From the NCBI GenBank assembly GCA_017893485.1, contig CM030366.1, positions 182,431,681 through 182,495,680 on the forward strand: a stretch of 64,000 bases of DNA, in the 5' to 3' direction. A model generated the notes under the pieces. The model worked only from the letters and a program-made list of their open reading frames with translations, had not been told where the DNA came from and did not search any database. Positions 11,709-24,073 of the stretch are shown here, in pieces; position 1 is the first letter of the stretch, and each line of letters begins with the position of its first letter. The position numbers were made by a program, and so were the translations under genes. This DNA comes from Hemerocallis citrina (taxonomy: Eukaryota > Streptophyta > Magnoliopsida > Asparagales > Asphodelaceae).

Positions 11709-14700
11709 CATGCCTCCTAGGAAAGTCAGATCAAGAGGGTCCAACCGAGGACCCAACCCCGATCAGCAACAAGACATCCCCATCCAACCCGCTCCGCAGC
11801 AGGGGCAACTTCCTCCTCCAGCGGAAGACCCACTCCAACAGGACCTGCCTCCTCCGCAGAACCAACAACCTCCTAAGGGTCCCAATCCGCAGAAACAACC
11901 CCTCTATCCGGACTACGTCTCCATCCACAACGCCTCTTCGGACTCTATGGCTTCTCATCATCCCCGAGCTTCTGATCTCCGCAACACCGCCTTCAACTGA
12001 CAGAAGGACGAGGATCTTCGCCACCATCTAGATGAAAAGCGGGCCCGAGAGGGAACCTCCCGCCAACACCGTCCAGATGAGCGATCTCCTCACCACCGAG
12101 AATACAGAAGGTTCCTACCCGAAGGGGGTGGAAAGAGTCCCCCGAGCATCACAGAAGAAGACCACACTCCCCTGCAGGACGGCAACAGCCTAGGAACGAT
12201 GAGGCACCCATCACTCGTGCCGAGTTCCAGCAGTTCCAAGCGACCGTCCTACAAGCTATCAATCTCCGTCCTAACACTAATGCTCCCAAGATCCCTTCTC
12301 CTCCTCCGGCCCGAAGTCCTCGCCGACGGTCCCCATCTCCTCCTCCAGCTCCCAGCAACTCCCGGCATGTGCAAAGTCCTCACCGCTCCAGGAGCTACCG
12401 TCGTCGTAGCCCCCGCTCTCCCTCGTACGAAGACGAGTCTAGAGGCTCTCCTGATTATCGTCGAAGGGACGACGCTGTATACCGCCGTCTCCATGAGATG
12501 GAGAGGCGCTTGGGTCAGTTAGACCGAGAAGAAGAGCTCAGAGGAAGGACTCTTCGTCCTAGCCGACCTCCTTTTTCCCGAACCATAATGGATGCACCCG
12601 TACCAATCGGCTTCAAGCCACCTCAATTTGAGACCTATTCCGGGGAGACTGACCCCGTCGACCACATCGAAAGCTTCAAAACCCTAATGCTCATCCATCA
12701 AGCTTCCAATGCTCTGCTCTGTAAAACCTTCCCCGCAACTCTTAAAGGCCCAGCTCGAGAATGGTACTCTCGCCTTGCCCCATCCTCAATATTCTCCTTA
12801 AGCAATTCGAGACCCTCTTCGTCACCCATTTTGTAAGTAGCCGTAGAACTGAGAAGACCAACATCTCGCTACTGTACCTCCCCCAGAAGAAGGGTGAGAA
12901 ATTGAGAGACCATGTGAAGAGGTTCACAGCTGAAGCCAGGTCCATAGCATCCCTCGACCAGTCGGCCGCTGCAGCAGCATTTCAATCCAATGTCCTCAAT
13001 TCCAACCTCCGCTCCTTCCTCGCCAAGAAGCCTCCACAGAACTTTTCTGACCTCCTCCTCCGAAGTGAAAAGTATATTCGGGCCGAAGAAGCCGAGCACC
13101 GCCCCAACTTAGAGGGGTCTTCCTCCGGGTTTAAGAGAAAGGGAACAGAAGAGGAAGGAGCCAAGAAGCTCTAGAAGGATAATGCCGGCCAGCGCCGACC
13201 TCCCCCCAGATTCGAGAAATTTACTCCTCTCACCACCAATATCTCAACCATTCTGATGGAAGTTGAGAAGGAAGGGGTCATACCCCCTGCTCCGAAGATG
13301 AACACTCCCGTTAAGAAAAGGAATAAAGAGAAGTGGTGCCGTTATCACCGGGACCCCACGACACAAATGATTGTCGGGCCTTGAAGAATGAAATAGAAGC
13401 CCTCATCCAGAGGGGGCAGCTGACCAGATTCGTGAGAAAGGACCGAGCCGACCTTCCTCCCCCGCTTCGGGGGGCTAACAAGCGTCCGAAACGTGATGAA
13501 ACGCCCGACTTCGAAGAGGAGCGCATCCTACACCTCATTCATGGGGGCCCAATGGGGGGCTCCTCAAACTCCTCTCGAAAGGTATTTATAAGAGAAGTCA
13601 ATTCGGTCCGCGCCACCCCTCCTTCCAAAGGCCTCGGAGTGCCCGTCACATTCTCAGACGAGGATCTTGAAGGTGTCCGCACCCCCATTGTGACGCACTC
13701 GTCATCAACCTCCACATGGCGAACTTCAAAGTGGAGAGGATCCTGGTGGACAATGGCAGCTCCGTTAACATCCTCTTCCTCGCCGCTTTCAAGGGCCTCA
13801 AACTCTCCCGAGATAGACTCAAGCCCGCCGGCTACACCCTCCATGGGTTCACAGGAGTACCAGTGACTATTGAAGGGGTGATCACCCTCGACGTAACCGC
13901 TGGCAAAAATCCTACTACCCGAACGGAAACGATGGACTTTATGGTTGTGGACGTCCCTGCAGCTTACAATGTCATCCTAGGCCGACCCGGCCTAGCAGCT
14001 CTCGAAGCCGTTCCTTCGGCGTACCATCTGAAGATGAAATTCCCCATCCGGGCCGGAGTAGGGGAAGTAAGGGGCAATCAGGAAACGTCACGTAAGTGCT
14101 ACATGACCTCTACCGTCGGTCCAGTCCTCTCCCTAGAAACTCTGGAAATACCTCAAGACGCTGCTCGACCAACGTCCGAGCCGGTGGATGAGTTGGAGGA
14201 AGTGCTCTTCTCCGAGCAGGATCCAACTCGAAAGTTCTTTGTTAGCAAGACCCTCCCGTCCGCCCTATGCTCGGACATTGTACAGTGCATCCGAAGGAAC
14301 CGAGATCTCTTTGCTTGGTCAGCTGTAGACATGCCCGGAATTTCCGAAGAGCTCTTGGTCCACCACCTCAGCGTTGTTCCGGGGTCCAAACCGGTTCAAC
14401 AGAAGAGGCGCAAGTTCGCCCCCCGAGCGACAGCTAGCTATAAAAGAGGAGGTGGACAAGCTCTTGAAGGCCCGGTTCAAAGAAGAGGTGAACTATCCCG
14501 AGTGGTTGTCGAATGTAGTAATGGTGAAGAAGTCTAACGGGACTTGGAGGATTTGTATCGATTTTACCGATCTCAACAAGGCTTGCCCCAAGGATCCCTT
14601 CCCTCTTCCGAGTATTGACACTTTGATTGATGCCACCTCGGGGCATGAACTCCTCAGCTTCATGGACGCCTTCTCAGGCTACAACCAGATCCAGATGTTC

Positions 14701-17439
14701 CCCCCGGATATCTCGAAGACATCATTTGTGACCGATCATGGCCTCTATTGCTACAGGGTTATGCCTTTCGGTCTGAAGAATGCAGGTGCAACGTATCAAC
14801 GCCTCGTCAACAAGGTTTTCCAAGCTCAAATCGGCCGTAATATGGAGGTGTATGTTGATAACATGCTTGTAAAAAGCATTCGAGGTCCCGATCATATAAC
14901 CGACCTCCAAGAGGCGTTTGACGTTCTGAGAAAGCACAATATGAGACTCAATTCGAACAAGTGTGCGTTCGGTGTCTCGTCAGGAAAGTTCCTCGGCTTC
15001 ATGGTCAACCAACGAGGAATTGAAGCTAACCCTGAGAAAATCAAGGCCATACTAGATATGGCACCTCCTAAGAATGTTAAGTAAGTTCAGAGGTTGACAG
15101 GCCGCTTGGCCGCCATAGGGCATTTTCTCTCGAAGTCCGGGGAGAAATGCCTCCCCTTCTTCAAGGCCCTCAGGGGGGCTAAAGGTTTTGAATGGGGTCA
15201 ACAGCAACAGGAATCCTTCGACCAGCTCAAGGCTCACCTCGTCAATCCTCCTCTCCTCAGCAAACCAATTCCTGGAGAACCCCTCTACCTCTACCTAGCA
15301 GCCTCCGAGCAAACCCTCAGTGCCGTTCTGGTAAGGGAAGAAGACCGGGCTCAAAATCCCATCTACTATGTGAGCAAGGTGCTTCGGGATGCCGAGCTCC
15401 GCTATCCGAGAATAGAAAAGATGGCTTATGCCCTGGTGATGGCCGCGAGAAAGCTTCGCCCATATTTTCAGTCCCATTCGGTGGTCGTTCTGACTGACCA
15501 ACCGCTGAAGCAAGTGCTCCACAAGCCGGAGACCTCCGGTCGTCTTATGAAGTGGTCTATCGAGCTGAGCCAGCACGATATAACTTATCAGCCTTGGACC
15601 GCAGTCAAGGCTCAGGCCTTAGCAGAATTCATAGTTGAAAGTACCATCCCCGAGTTCAGTCAAGCGATGAAGGGGCCACCTATCTGGTCGGTTTATGTGG
15701 ACGGATCCTCCTGCAACGAGAGAAGCGGAGCAGGGGTCATTCTGGCAAGCCCAGATGACTTCATCCTCCAATACTCCCTCCGTATAAACTTCAAGGCCTC
15801 GAACAACGAAGCAGAATACGAAGCACTCATAGCCGGCATTGGGATGGCTCGAAATGCAGGGGCGCAACGCCTCCGGATCTTTAGCGACTCTCAGCTAGTC
15901 GTAAATCAGGTCCTCGGCGAGTATGAAGCACGTGATGACAGGATGGTCAAATACTTAGCTAAGGTAAGGAGCCTCATGGCACTATTTGAAGAAGCCCTCA
16001 TCCAACGAATACCTCGGGAAGAAAATGCTCAGGCGGACGCCCTCTCCAAACTAGCCTCTTCCTCCTTCGAAGGTCTCGAGCAGACCGTCTTGATAGAGGT
16101 TATTCTGAAGCCAAGTATAGAGGATGAAACCTCCGACTCCATAGAGTCGCTGCCCGTCCTGCTTAAAGATTACTGGATGAAACCCCTCATCGAATTCTTA
16201 AGAGACGGACTCCTCCCCGATGATCCCAAGGAAGCTCGGAGAGTGAGGACCCGAGCTGAACGTTACACACTAATCGGAGGCATCCTATATAAACGCTCTT
16301 TCACACATGTAGACAGTAGGCCGTACCTGAGATGCCTCTCCCCCGGACAAGCCGACTATGCCCTGCAAGAACTTCATGAGGGCATCGGCGGGGCACATTC
16401 GGGTTCCAGAGCTCTAGCCCGCAAAGTGTTGAATTACGGATATTTCTGGCCCACTCTTCTACGAGACGCCGAACGACACGTTCGACAATGCAGCTCCTGT
16501 CAGAAATACTCCGACATCCGACGCCTCCCACAAGCTCCACTCACTTTCCTATCAAGTTCAGTCCCCTTTGTAATGTGGGGGATGGATTTACTAGGGCCAT
16601 TTCCACCGGCTCTCGGACAGTTCAAGTTCTTAGGCATGGCGATCGACTACTTCTCAAAATGGATAGAGGCCGAGCCCTTGGCCACGATCACTGAGAACAA
16701 GGTCGTTCAGTTCTTTTGGAAAAACGTGATCTGCCGATTCAGCGTCCCTCGGGTCCTGATAACAGACAACGGAACCCAGTTCACCGGGGCTGCCTTCCGA
16801 GCTCTATGCGAAGACCTTGCCATCCAACACCGGTTCTCCTCCGTTTCTCATCCCCAGTCGAATGGCCAAGCCGAAAATGCTAACCGACAGATCCTCTCCG
16901 GCATTAAGAAGAGGTTGAATAAATGCTCCAAAGGCCTATGGGTCGATTAGCTTCCCAATGTGCTGTGGAACTACTGCACCACAAAACGGACCCCCACAGG
17001 AGAGAGCCCATTTAATCTCACCTATGGGTCCGAGGCCATCATCCCCCTAGAAGTCGGGATACCCTCTCCTCGTCTAATAGCATATGAAGAAAAGCAAAAT
17101 GCCAGAGAGCTCCGAGCAAATCTAGACCTGATAGATAAGATCCGAGAAAGAGCTGCCATTCGTCAACAAAGCTACCGAAGAAGGATCGAGTTGGCATACG
17201 ACAAGAGAGTCCGCCCCACGGACCTCAAAGAAGAGGACCTGGTCCTCAGAAAGTTGGCCATCTCATTTCCAGGTCAGAAGAGCAAATTGGCCCCAAATTG
17301 GGAGGGACCTTACAAGATCGCCAAAGTAGTCCGTCCCGGCACATACAGACTCGAAGATCTCGAAGGCAGGGAGATCCCCAGGACTTGGAATGCCGACCAT
17401 CTCTTAAAATACCAAGAGAGAGCACCAACGCCTCTCTAA
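11709..17439 (+). pseudogene. Gypsy A gag-pol polyprotein, disrupted
   Basis: Gag, protease, RT, RNase H, a second RNase H and integrase. The likely start is ATG 11709. Visible parts: capsid (FETYSGETDPVDHIESFKTL, about 12625; LKGPAREWYSRLAP), knuckle-like CRYHRD...NDC (about 13339), protease VDNGSSVNILF (about 13745), [16 protein letters not shown], RNase H LTDQPLK (about 15490), second RNase H YVDGSS...NNEAEYEA (15695-16050), integrase HHCC (16370-16500), DNGTQF (about 16765) and NWEGPY (about 17297). Lesions: stops at 11998, 13172, 15082 and 16948, and frame changes near 12150, 12790, 13350, 13690 and 14425. The RT active site reads YVDN (14851-14862) instead of YVDD, losing a catalytic Asp. 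It cannot make a working polyprotein. Confidence 0.93.
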
Positions 17440-17614
17440 GTATTTTGGGATGTCGAACCGTTCCACTCCTATTACTTGTAATGTTTTTCTTTTATTTCTC
17501 TCTTGTAATAACGGCTAGCAACTTTAGAAGCAGCCAACTATTAATCATTAATAAAGAAAGCCCTTTCGTACATTACTATTGTTTACATCTCTCTGCTTCC
17601 ACTTTTCAATCTTA

Positions 17615-18700
17615 CGATGGTTCGGAGTCCAATACTTGGCTCGATTCTACTTTACAAGTTCGCTCCTAAGCGAACTAGAGGTAGTTCGCCATTCGAAATT
17701 GCTCCCACAACCGTTGAACTACTCTAACGATGGTTCGGAGTCCAACACTTGGCTCGATTCTACTTTGCAAGTTCGCTCCTAAGCGAACTAGAGGTAGTTC
17801 GCCATTCGGAATTGCTCCCACAACCGTTGAACTAACCTAACGATGGTTCGGAGTCCAACACTTGGCTCGATTCTACTTCGCAAGTTCGCTCCTAAGCGAA
17901 CTAGAGGCAGTTCGCCATTCGGAATTGCTCCCACAACCGTTGAACTACTCTAACGATGGTTCGGAGTCCAACACTTGGCTCGATTCTACTTCGCAAGTTC
18001 GCTCCTAAGCGAACTAGAGGTAGTTCGCCATTCGGAATTGCTCCCACAACCGTTGAACTAATCTAACGATGGTTCGGAGTCCAACACTTGGCTCGATTCT
18101 ACTTTGCAAGTTCGCTTCTAAGCAAACTAGAGGTAGTTCGCCATTCGGAATTGCTCCCACAACCGTTGAACTAATCTAACGATGGTTCGGAGTCCAACAC
18201 TTGGCTCGATTCTACTACGCGAGTTCGCTCCTAAGCGAACTAGAGGTAGTTCGCCATTCGGAATTGCTCCCACAACCGTTGAACTAACAACGGTTCGGAG
18301 TCCAACACTTGGCTCGATTCTACTCCGCAAGTTCGCTCCTAAGCGAATTAGAGTTAGTTTGCCATTCGGAACTGCTCCCACAACCGTTGAACTAATCTAA
18401 CGATGGTTCGGAGTCCAACACTTGGCTCGATTCTATTTCGCAAGTTCGCTCCTAAGCGAACTAGAGGTAGTTCGCCATTCGGAATTGCTCCCACAACCGC
18501 TGAACTAATCTAACGATGGTTCGGAGTCCAACACTTGGCTCGATTCTACTTCGCAAGTACGCTCCTAAGCGAACTAGAGGTAGTTCGCCATTCGGAATTG
18601 CTCCCACAACCGTTGAACTAATCTAACGATGCTTCGGATCGCAGACACTTGGCTCGATCCCACTCCGCGAGCTCACTACTAAGTGAAGCTCAACTCATCT
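17615..18700 (+). repeat. 113-bp tandem array in gypsy A (about 9-10 copies)
   Basis: Units start CGATGGTTCGGAGTCCAACA at 17615, 17728, 17841, 17954, 18067, 18180, about 18291 (slightly shortened), 18401, 18514 and a diverged 18627, giving a constant 113-bp period. Each unit contains the inverted repeat GTTCGC-TCCTAA-GCGAAC, a 6-bp stem, followed by a third GTTCGCC copy. The array lies between the end of pol and the 3' end of the antisense gene. Confidence 0.92.
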
Positions 18701-19008
18701 CGCAGGATCGCGAAGTTAAAAAACCGAAGCAGAGCTCGGCACCACTGGCCGAACGCTCGTATCGCCGACCCCACACAAGCGAAAGACCAGCTCAGGGACC
18801 TCAATGCGATGAACGCGGATACAAACAAAACAACTACACCGAGCTATCAAGAATATACAAGCCTAAGAAAGAAACATTATTAAGAATTGGGACGCAGCAC
18901 AACGCGCCTCTTCCATACAACAAAGATTACAAGGCGTTGAAAAGCAAAAGTTACAATGCCGACTTATTACACTTAGGCTAAATACAAAAGCTCCCAAAAA
19001 CAAGATCT

Positions 19009-22000
19009 TCAACGCTTTCGTGGTACAGGGGCGTTCCGCTTCAAAGACACTCGAGGGCGGCGACGTTTATCTCCAGAGCTCGACCCCAAGCCGGCAAATT
19101 GAGACGTGTCCTCGGCACCGCTCCTAGCAGCCGCTCCGACGGATGCTTCGCTCGACGAAATGGCCACAGCACTTTGCGCGTCCCCCGGACTAGGATGGCC
19201 GATGCGCTGATGGGTCGTGAGCTCATAAAATGTGATGCCTCGATCGCTCTCCGCGCGAGTACATGCAGTGCTCCTGACGTTGATTGGCCCCGAGCGCGGT
19301 TTCAAGCAAGCAAGCTCCGCCTCTAGCTCTGAGATCCGCTCCCTCAGAGAGTCGTCTTTTACATCGACCTCGAAGCGAGGGGGTATTGCGGAGTCCGGCA
19401 CACCAGAGCGACTGGCTATGAGACAGCGAAGATGAGTGACTTCGATGTTCTTGTCAACCGTAGCCCTCTTCAGTGCGTCGACCTCGGCCGTCAGCTCATC
19501 CCATTCGGTCGTCAGTTTGGCCACCTCGACCGTCAGTCCCTTTTCCTCCATCCAAAGCTCCGTCTCTACAGTTTGCAGGTGGCGAATCTCAGAAAGCAGA
19601 TCGTCCCTCTCCGTCGTTATTTTTGACAAATTGTGGCGAATGCACTTAATCCGAAGACCGTAGCTAAAGGCGGTCGACGAACCTTCGTCCTCTCCTAAGG
19701 GGGTCATCTCGGCAATCCTGCTCTCCAGACGCCGGATCTCGATATCTCGCCGACCTAGGATGAGTTGAAGATGGTTCCGCTCACTTTCAGCTTGGCGCAA
19801 TCCCAGCTCGACTTCGTAGAGCCTCTCCCGGCACCTCGCCAAGCACAGCCTCGTCGCCCCTAAGCCAGCCTCGGCCCGAGCGTTGTCATCTGAGCGAGTA
19901 GGCTCGACGGCTTGAGTTACCACCGCAAGCTGAAAAGAAGTCGAGACAAACAACAAGTTTATTAACGCACTGCCGAAGTCCTACACTTCAAGAATTTTCA
20001 AACAAACTTCCAAGAATTATTGAGAAAAGATAGACACACAGAGTCGAACCAAAAAAGTTTTTCATTCATAACAAAAAAGCGGTGGCCAGTCCGCGATTAG
20101 GCATTACAAAAACAAAAAAGAAAGAAAAAGAAGAGCAGAAGTAATGGAGTCAAGGCGCGACCTCTTTCCCGGGGCGACGAGAGGGGGTCGGGGTCGACGT
20201 CTCCGAAGGGGGCACCACCGCCAGCGGGGTAACCGCGGAGTTCGGGACCTCGCCGGTGACTTCGACTTCAGTCTCGGCTTCATCCTCCCTTTCTTCTCCT
20301 TCCCCCTCTAATTCGTGGTCGAAGCCCTCGGCGTGGCCCAGAAACAGTCTCCATCCCGAGCAGTCCACGTCTGGGTACGTCTTCGTCACCCGGGCGATGA
20401 CTTCGGCGTAAGCTTTGGCCATATTTTGGGCAAGGAAACCTTGCGCCTTTGCCAGCGTCGCGTCCTCTGCCGCCTTCACCGCCGCCACCTTGGCCTCTTC
20501 AGCTTCGGCCAATTGTTTGGCCGCCTCCTCCTTCTGGCGAAGAAGGCCGCCCTCCAGCTTCGCCACCTCGCCCTCGAGGTACTCGACCCTCGCCGTCTTC
20601 CCTTCGTGCTCGACCCGAAGCTTGTCGAGCTCGTTCCCCATCCGGGCCTTCTCCTTCCGAGCCTGGTCGGACTCCTGCTTCAGCTCCTTCTCCAGAGCCG
20701 CCAACCTCTCGGTGAGGTGCCCAAAATGGACAATGATCTGCGACAAGGAAAGAAGAATTAAAAGAGTTAGAAAAAATTATAGCCAAAGAAATTCAACGAC
20801 GGCAAAAATCTAATACTTACCGAGACGGCCGAACGAGCGATCTCGATGACGTCGTCACCTTCTTGCCCAGCCTCCATGGCGGTGCGATCCTTCGGCATCG
20901 CCAGATGCTTGACGGCCTGCATGCTCGCCAAGGAGTTGCCGAGGAACCCATCATGTTTCCGAACTTGCCAGTCCGGAATATGGATCCTCTTGTGCTCCTC
21001 GGTCAGGAGCTCCTCGGCCGCCACAGTCAGCGGCGGTGTCGTCATCCCGAGGGCTGCGACAATAGGGAACTCGTCGCCCGCATTTGATGCCGAGGTGCCT
21101 GCACCGGCAACGACCGGGCTACTGAGGGTCTTCGTCTCCTCGATCGTCTCCGTGACCCTCGAAGTCTTTGGGGTCGGCAACTTGGTGGCCACCCTCTTGC
21201 GCTTCTTCGGCGCCTTGCTGGCGAGGCCCGCTCTCAAAGCTAGCACCGCATCGTAGTCCATCGCCTCTGCATTAAAGACAAAGTTCGTTAGCACAATACA
21301 ACTCATGCAAAGTAAAATATGAAAAACAAAGCATAAAAGAAGCCGCGTACTGGGATCTACGCAGCAGAGCCCTCCCTTGAACAAGATGTCCTCGGTCAGC
21401 TCCTTCCAGTCGTACTTCGGCCGGTCGAGAAGTGTCCAGACTGCCTCTTCTTCTTCAGGACGAAGCTTGGGCAGCACCCTCGCCCTCTTCGGCACCCCTT
21501 CCACCCAACCGGAGGGGATCGGCCATTCCTCCGGACTCCGCACTATCAAGAACTTTTCACGCCAGTGCTTGATGGAGTCGGGGCATATGACGAGCCTGCC
21601 GCTATGCCTCGGAGCCAAATAGTATCGGTACTCCGACTTGTTCCCTTGGTGTAGCCGACAGATTGTCCGAAGCACATTCAGCTCCGGCTCGATCCCCGTG
21701 GCTTGGCAGTGAAGTACGAAGCCATTTATCACTCTCCATGCGTTCGGCATGAGTTGGATGGGGCTGACCCCGAACCAACTCAGCACAATAGTAGCGGACG
21801 GATGGAGAGGTAGCTGAGCCCCGGCGATGAAGGCGTCGACCGGCCAGCAACACATGGTCACTGGCAGCAGTGAGTTGGCCCTAACCCCGAGACCCAGAAG
21901 CATAAGCTCGTACTCCTTCGGGATCTGGAAACAGTCCCGGATCACTCCCAAGTCCTCTTCGCGAAGGATCGATACCGTCTTGTTCGCCTCCGTCGTCTCC

Positions 22001-22263
22001 CTCGCCGCATTCTCCTCGAAAGTCCTCCCCCTCCCGTAAACAATTCGCTCGGCGTGTTCCTCCGGATGCTCTCGAACTCTGTGCAGTCCTGTCAGTGGCC
22101 CCGATAACCTCTCGAACTCCCCCATGCGCTTCGGATCTTCCACTATTGTGTCCCGGCCAAATACCTTCTTGCCCTTATCTGGGCGACTCGGAGTCTGAGC
22201 CTCGGCAACTTCAAGGGAAGGCTCAGACCAAGAGGTCGAATCGGAGACAGAAGCAAGAGACAT
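19009..22263 (-). CDS. Antisense four-exon gene of gypsy A (Transposase_28-like + coiled coil), 951 aa when spliced
   Basis: Minus-strand gene inside gypsy A. Proposed exons: 22263-21351, 21266-20821, 20737-20162, 19929-19009, with GT-AG introns of 84, 83 and 232 bp and phases 1, 0, 0. The joined length is 2,856 nt with no internal stop. Exon 1 encodes a globular region at residues ~100-262 (EYELMLLGLGVR, AGAQLPLHP, MPNAWRVINGFVL) resembling Pfam 'putative gypsy type transposon' (Transposase_28), a family of unknown activity. Exons 3 and 4 are Ala/Glu/Lys- and Arg/Glu-rich, probable coiled coils. A TATAAAA box is at 22420-22426. Intron 1 is open in frame, so an unspliced 498-aa reading also exists. 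Intron positions match the genes in elements B and C. The frame is intact although the host element's gag-pol is badly broken. Function unknown; expression unproven. Confidence 0.75.
20081..20094 (-). promoter_or_regulatory. 14-nt motif GCGGACTGGCCACC in intron 3 of the antisense gene (A)
   Basis: The same 14 nt occurs in the third intron of the antisense gene of elements B (31002-31015) and C (49469-49482), shortly after the stop codon reached when that intron is retained. It contains TGGCCA. Its role is unknown; a 3'-end or splicing signal of the short isoform is one possibility. Confidence 0.55.
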
Positions 22264-22419
22264 AGTTTATGAAATAAACTAAGTATAAATTACCTTAAAA
22301 AGTTACTTGCCGAAAACTCCACCAAAAAACGAACGGCGATCACTGGAAATACTCGCTTAGCGCAAAAGATGGCCTGAGCAAAAGAGAAGAGACGTGAAAA
22401 ATGAGAGTGGGGGGTGGGG

Positions 22420-22426
22420 TTTTATA
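22420..22426 (-). promoter_or_regulatory. TATA box of antisense gene in gypsy A
   Basis: TCGCTCTATAAAACCCC on the minus strand, about 157 bp before the ATG at 22263, followed by a C/T-rich leader. The TCGCT...TATAAA arrangement recurs before the antisense gene of B. Confidence 0.65.
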
Positions 22427-22718
22427 GAGCGATGCGCGCAAAACGAGGTTAATGGGCCTGTACTGCCGGCCCATTCACACGAAACGACAAAAGCGACCTC
22501 AATCGTAGCCTTGTTTCCCCCGCCAAGCCGTACATCGCATTAATTACTGTCCCATCTGGCGGAAGCTCAAAGGTCACCGCATTAAATGAGCGTCTCATCC
22601 GTCAGAACCATCAGAAGTTCAGAAGACATCGCGTTTAATGACTGCCACGTCATCCAGGAGCGCAAAAGCCACCAACTCCTCAACTCATTCTCCACCAGAA
22701 AGTGACAAAGTCAAGGAC

Positions 22719-23524
22719 TTCGGCACCAGCTACCGAGCGCTCTTGACACTGACCCTGTTAGGGGGAAAAATTGGGGTTCGGCACCAGCCGCCGAGCGCTC
22801 TTGACACCGACCCTGTTACAGGGGGAAAATTGGGGTTCGGCACCAGCTGCCGAGCGCTCTTGACACCGATCCTGTTATGGGGAAAAATTGGGGTTCGGCA
22901 CCAGCTGCCGAGCGCTCTTGACACCGACCCTGTTATGGGGGAAAAATTGAGGTTCGGCACCAGCTGCCAAGCGCTCTTGACACCGACCCTGTTACGGGGA
23001 AAAATTGGGATTCGGCACCAGCTGCCGAGCGCTCTTGACACCGACCATGTTACGGGGAAAAATTGGGGATCGGCACCCGCTGCCGAGCACTCTTGACACC
23101 GACCCTGTTACAAGGGAAAAATTGGGGTTCGGCACCAGCTGCCGAGCGCTCTTGACACCGACCCTGTTACGGAGAAATATTGGGGTTCGGCACCAGCTGC
23201 CGAGCTCTCTTGACACTGACCCTGTTACGGGGGAAAAATTGGGGTTCGGCACCAGCTGCCGAGTGCTCTTGACACCAACCCTGTTACGGGGGAAAAATTG
23301 GGGTTCGGCACCAGCTGCCGAGCGCTCTTGATGCTGACCTTGTTATGGGGAAAATTTGGGGTTTGGCACCAGCTGCCGAGCGCTCTTGACACCGACCCTG
23401 TTACGGGGAAAAATTGGGGTTCGGCACCAGCTGCCGAGCGCTCTTGACACCGACCCTGTTACGGGAAAAAATTGGGGTTCGGCGTCCGCTGCCGAGCGCT
23501 CTTGGCACCGACCCAGTTACATGG
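22719..23524 (+). repeat. 58-bp tandem array in gypsy A (about 14 copies)
   Basis: Units of the form TTCGGCACCAGCTGCCGAGC + GCTCTTGACACCGACCCTGT + a GGGGAAAAATTGGGG tail repeat with a 58-59 bp period from 22719. The CAGCTG centre is palindromic. The array lies upstream of the antisense promoter, next to the 3' LTR side. Confidence 0.92.
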
Positions 23525-24055
23525 AAAATGCAACCTCGGACCCCGCCGAACTCTCTCTCCACACTCACAACCCAGCCGAGGTCCCTCTCTTCTTCAGAAG
23601 ATGGTGCCGAACCACCTACGGACCTCGGCCTCCTGGGCAGCGAGCACTGGAAATGGTCGGAAGTGTGATACAAGCATGTAGGCCACACAACGATGGAAAA
23701 CAGCCGAGCCACCCACCAAAAGATCGCGAAAAAACAATTAAAAATTCGGGAAATTAAGGAAGAACTCCTGGAAAGCAATTGTAAGGTTGGGAAAGCATTT
23801 TCTAGTCCCCAAGCAAGCAATTATTGCCAAGAACAATCTTCTAAGACCCCCGAACGACGAATTGACACATCGCAAAGGTGAACGAGAACACCACATGATC
23901 CGGAGTACTCAGGAACAACTTGAAGTATAACCAACTTGAAAAGTTACCACACTCCCTCCTTCAAGATTCAAAACCTCCCATATTGGACTCCGACGCAACT
24001 CCACTAGCCATTAAAACAGTAAAACTACTCCTCAAAGGCTGACCGAGCTCAGTCT

Positions 24056-24073
24056 TCCGGAGTGGGGGGCTCG
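24056..24073 (+). other. Polypurine tract of gypsy A
   Basis: GGAGTGGGGGGCTCG directly precedes the 3' LTR. Confidence 0.8.

Noticed and set aside
17615..18700. CRISPR-like regular repeats
   Set aside because: The units are contiguous tandem copies without unique spacers, in a plant retrotransposon.
20767..22263. Single 498-aa open frame taken as one exon
   Set aside because: The homologous copies in B and C have introns here with good GT-AG sites at the same place; the frame simply reads through intron 1 and past the exon 2 donor.
22638..23757. Open frames of 100-150 aa on both strands
   Set aside because: Translation of the 58-bp tandem array of gypsy A; repetitive and unconserved.
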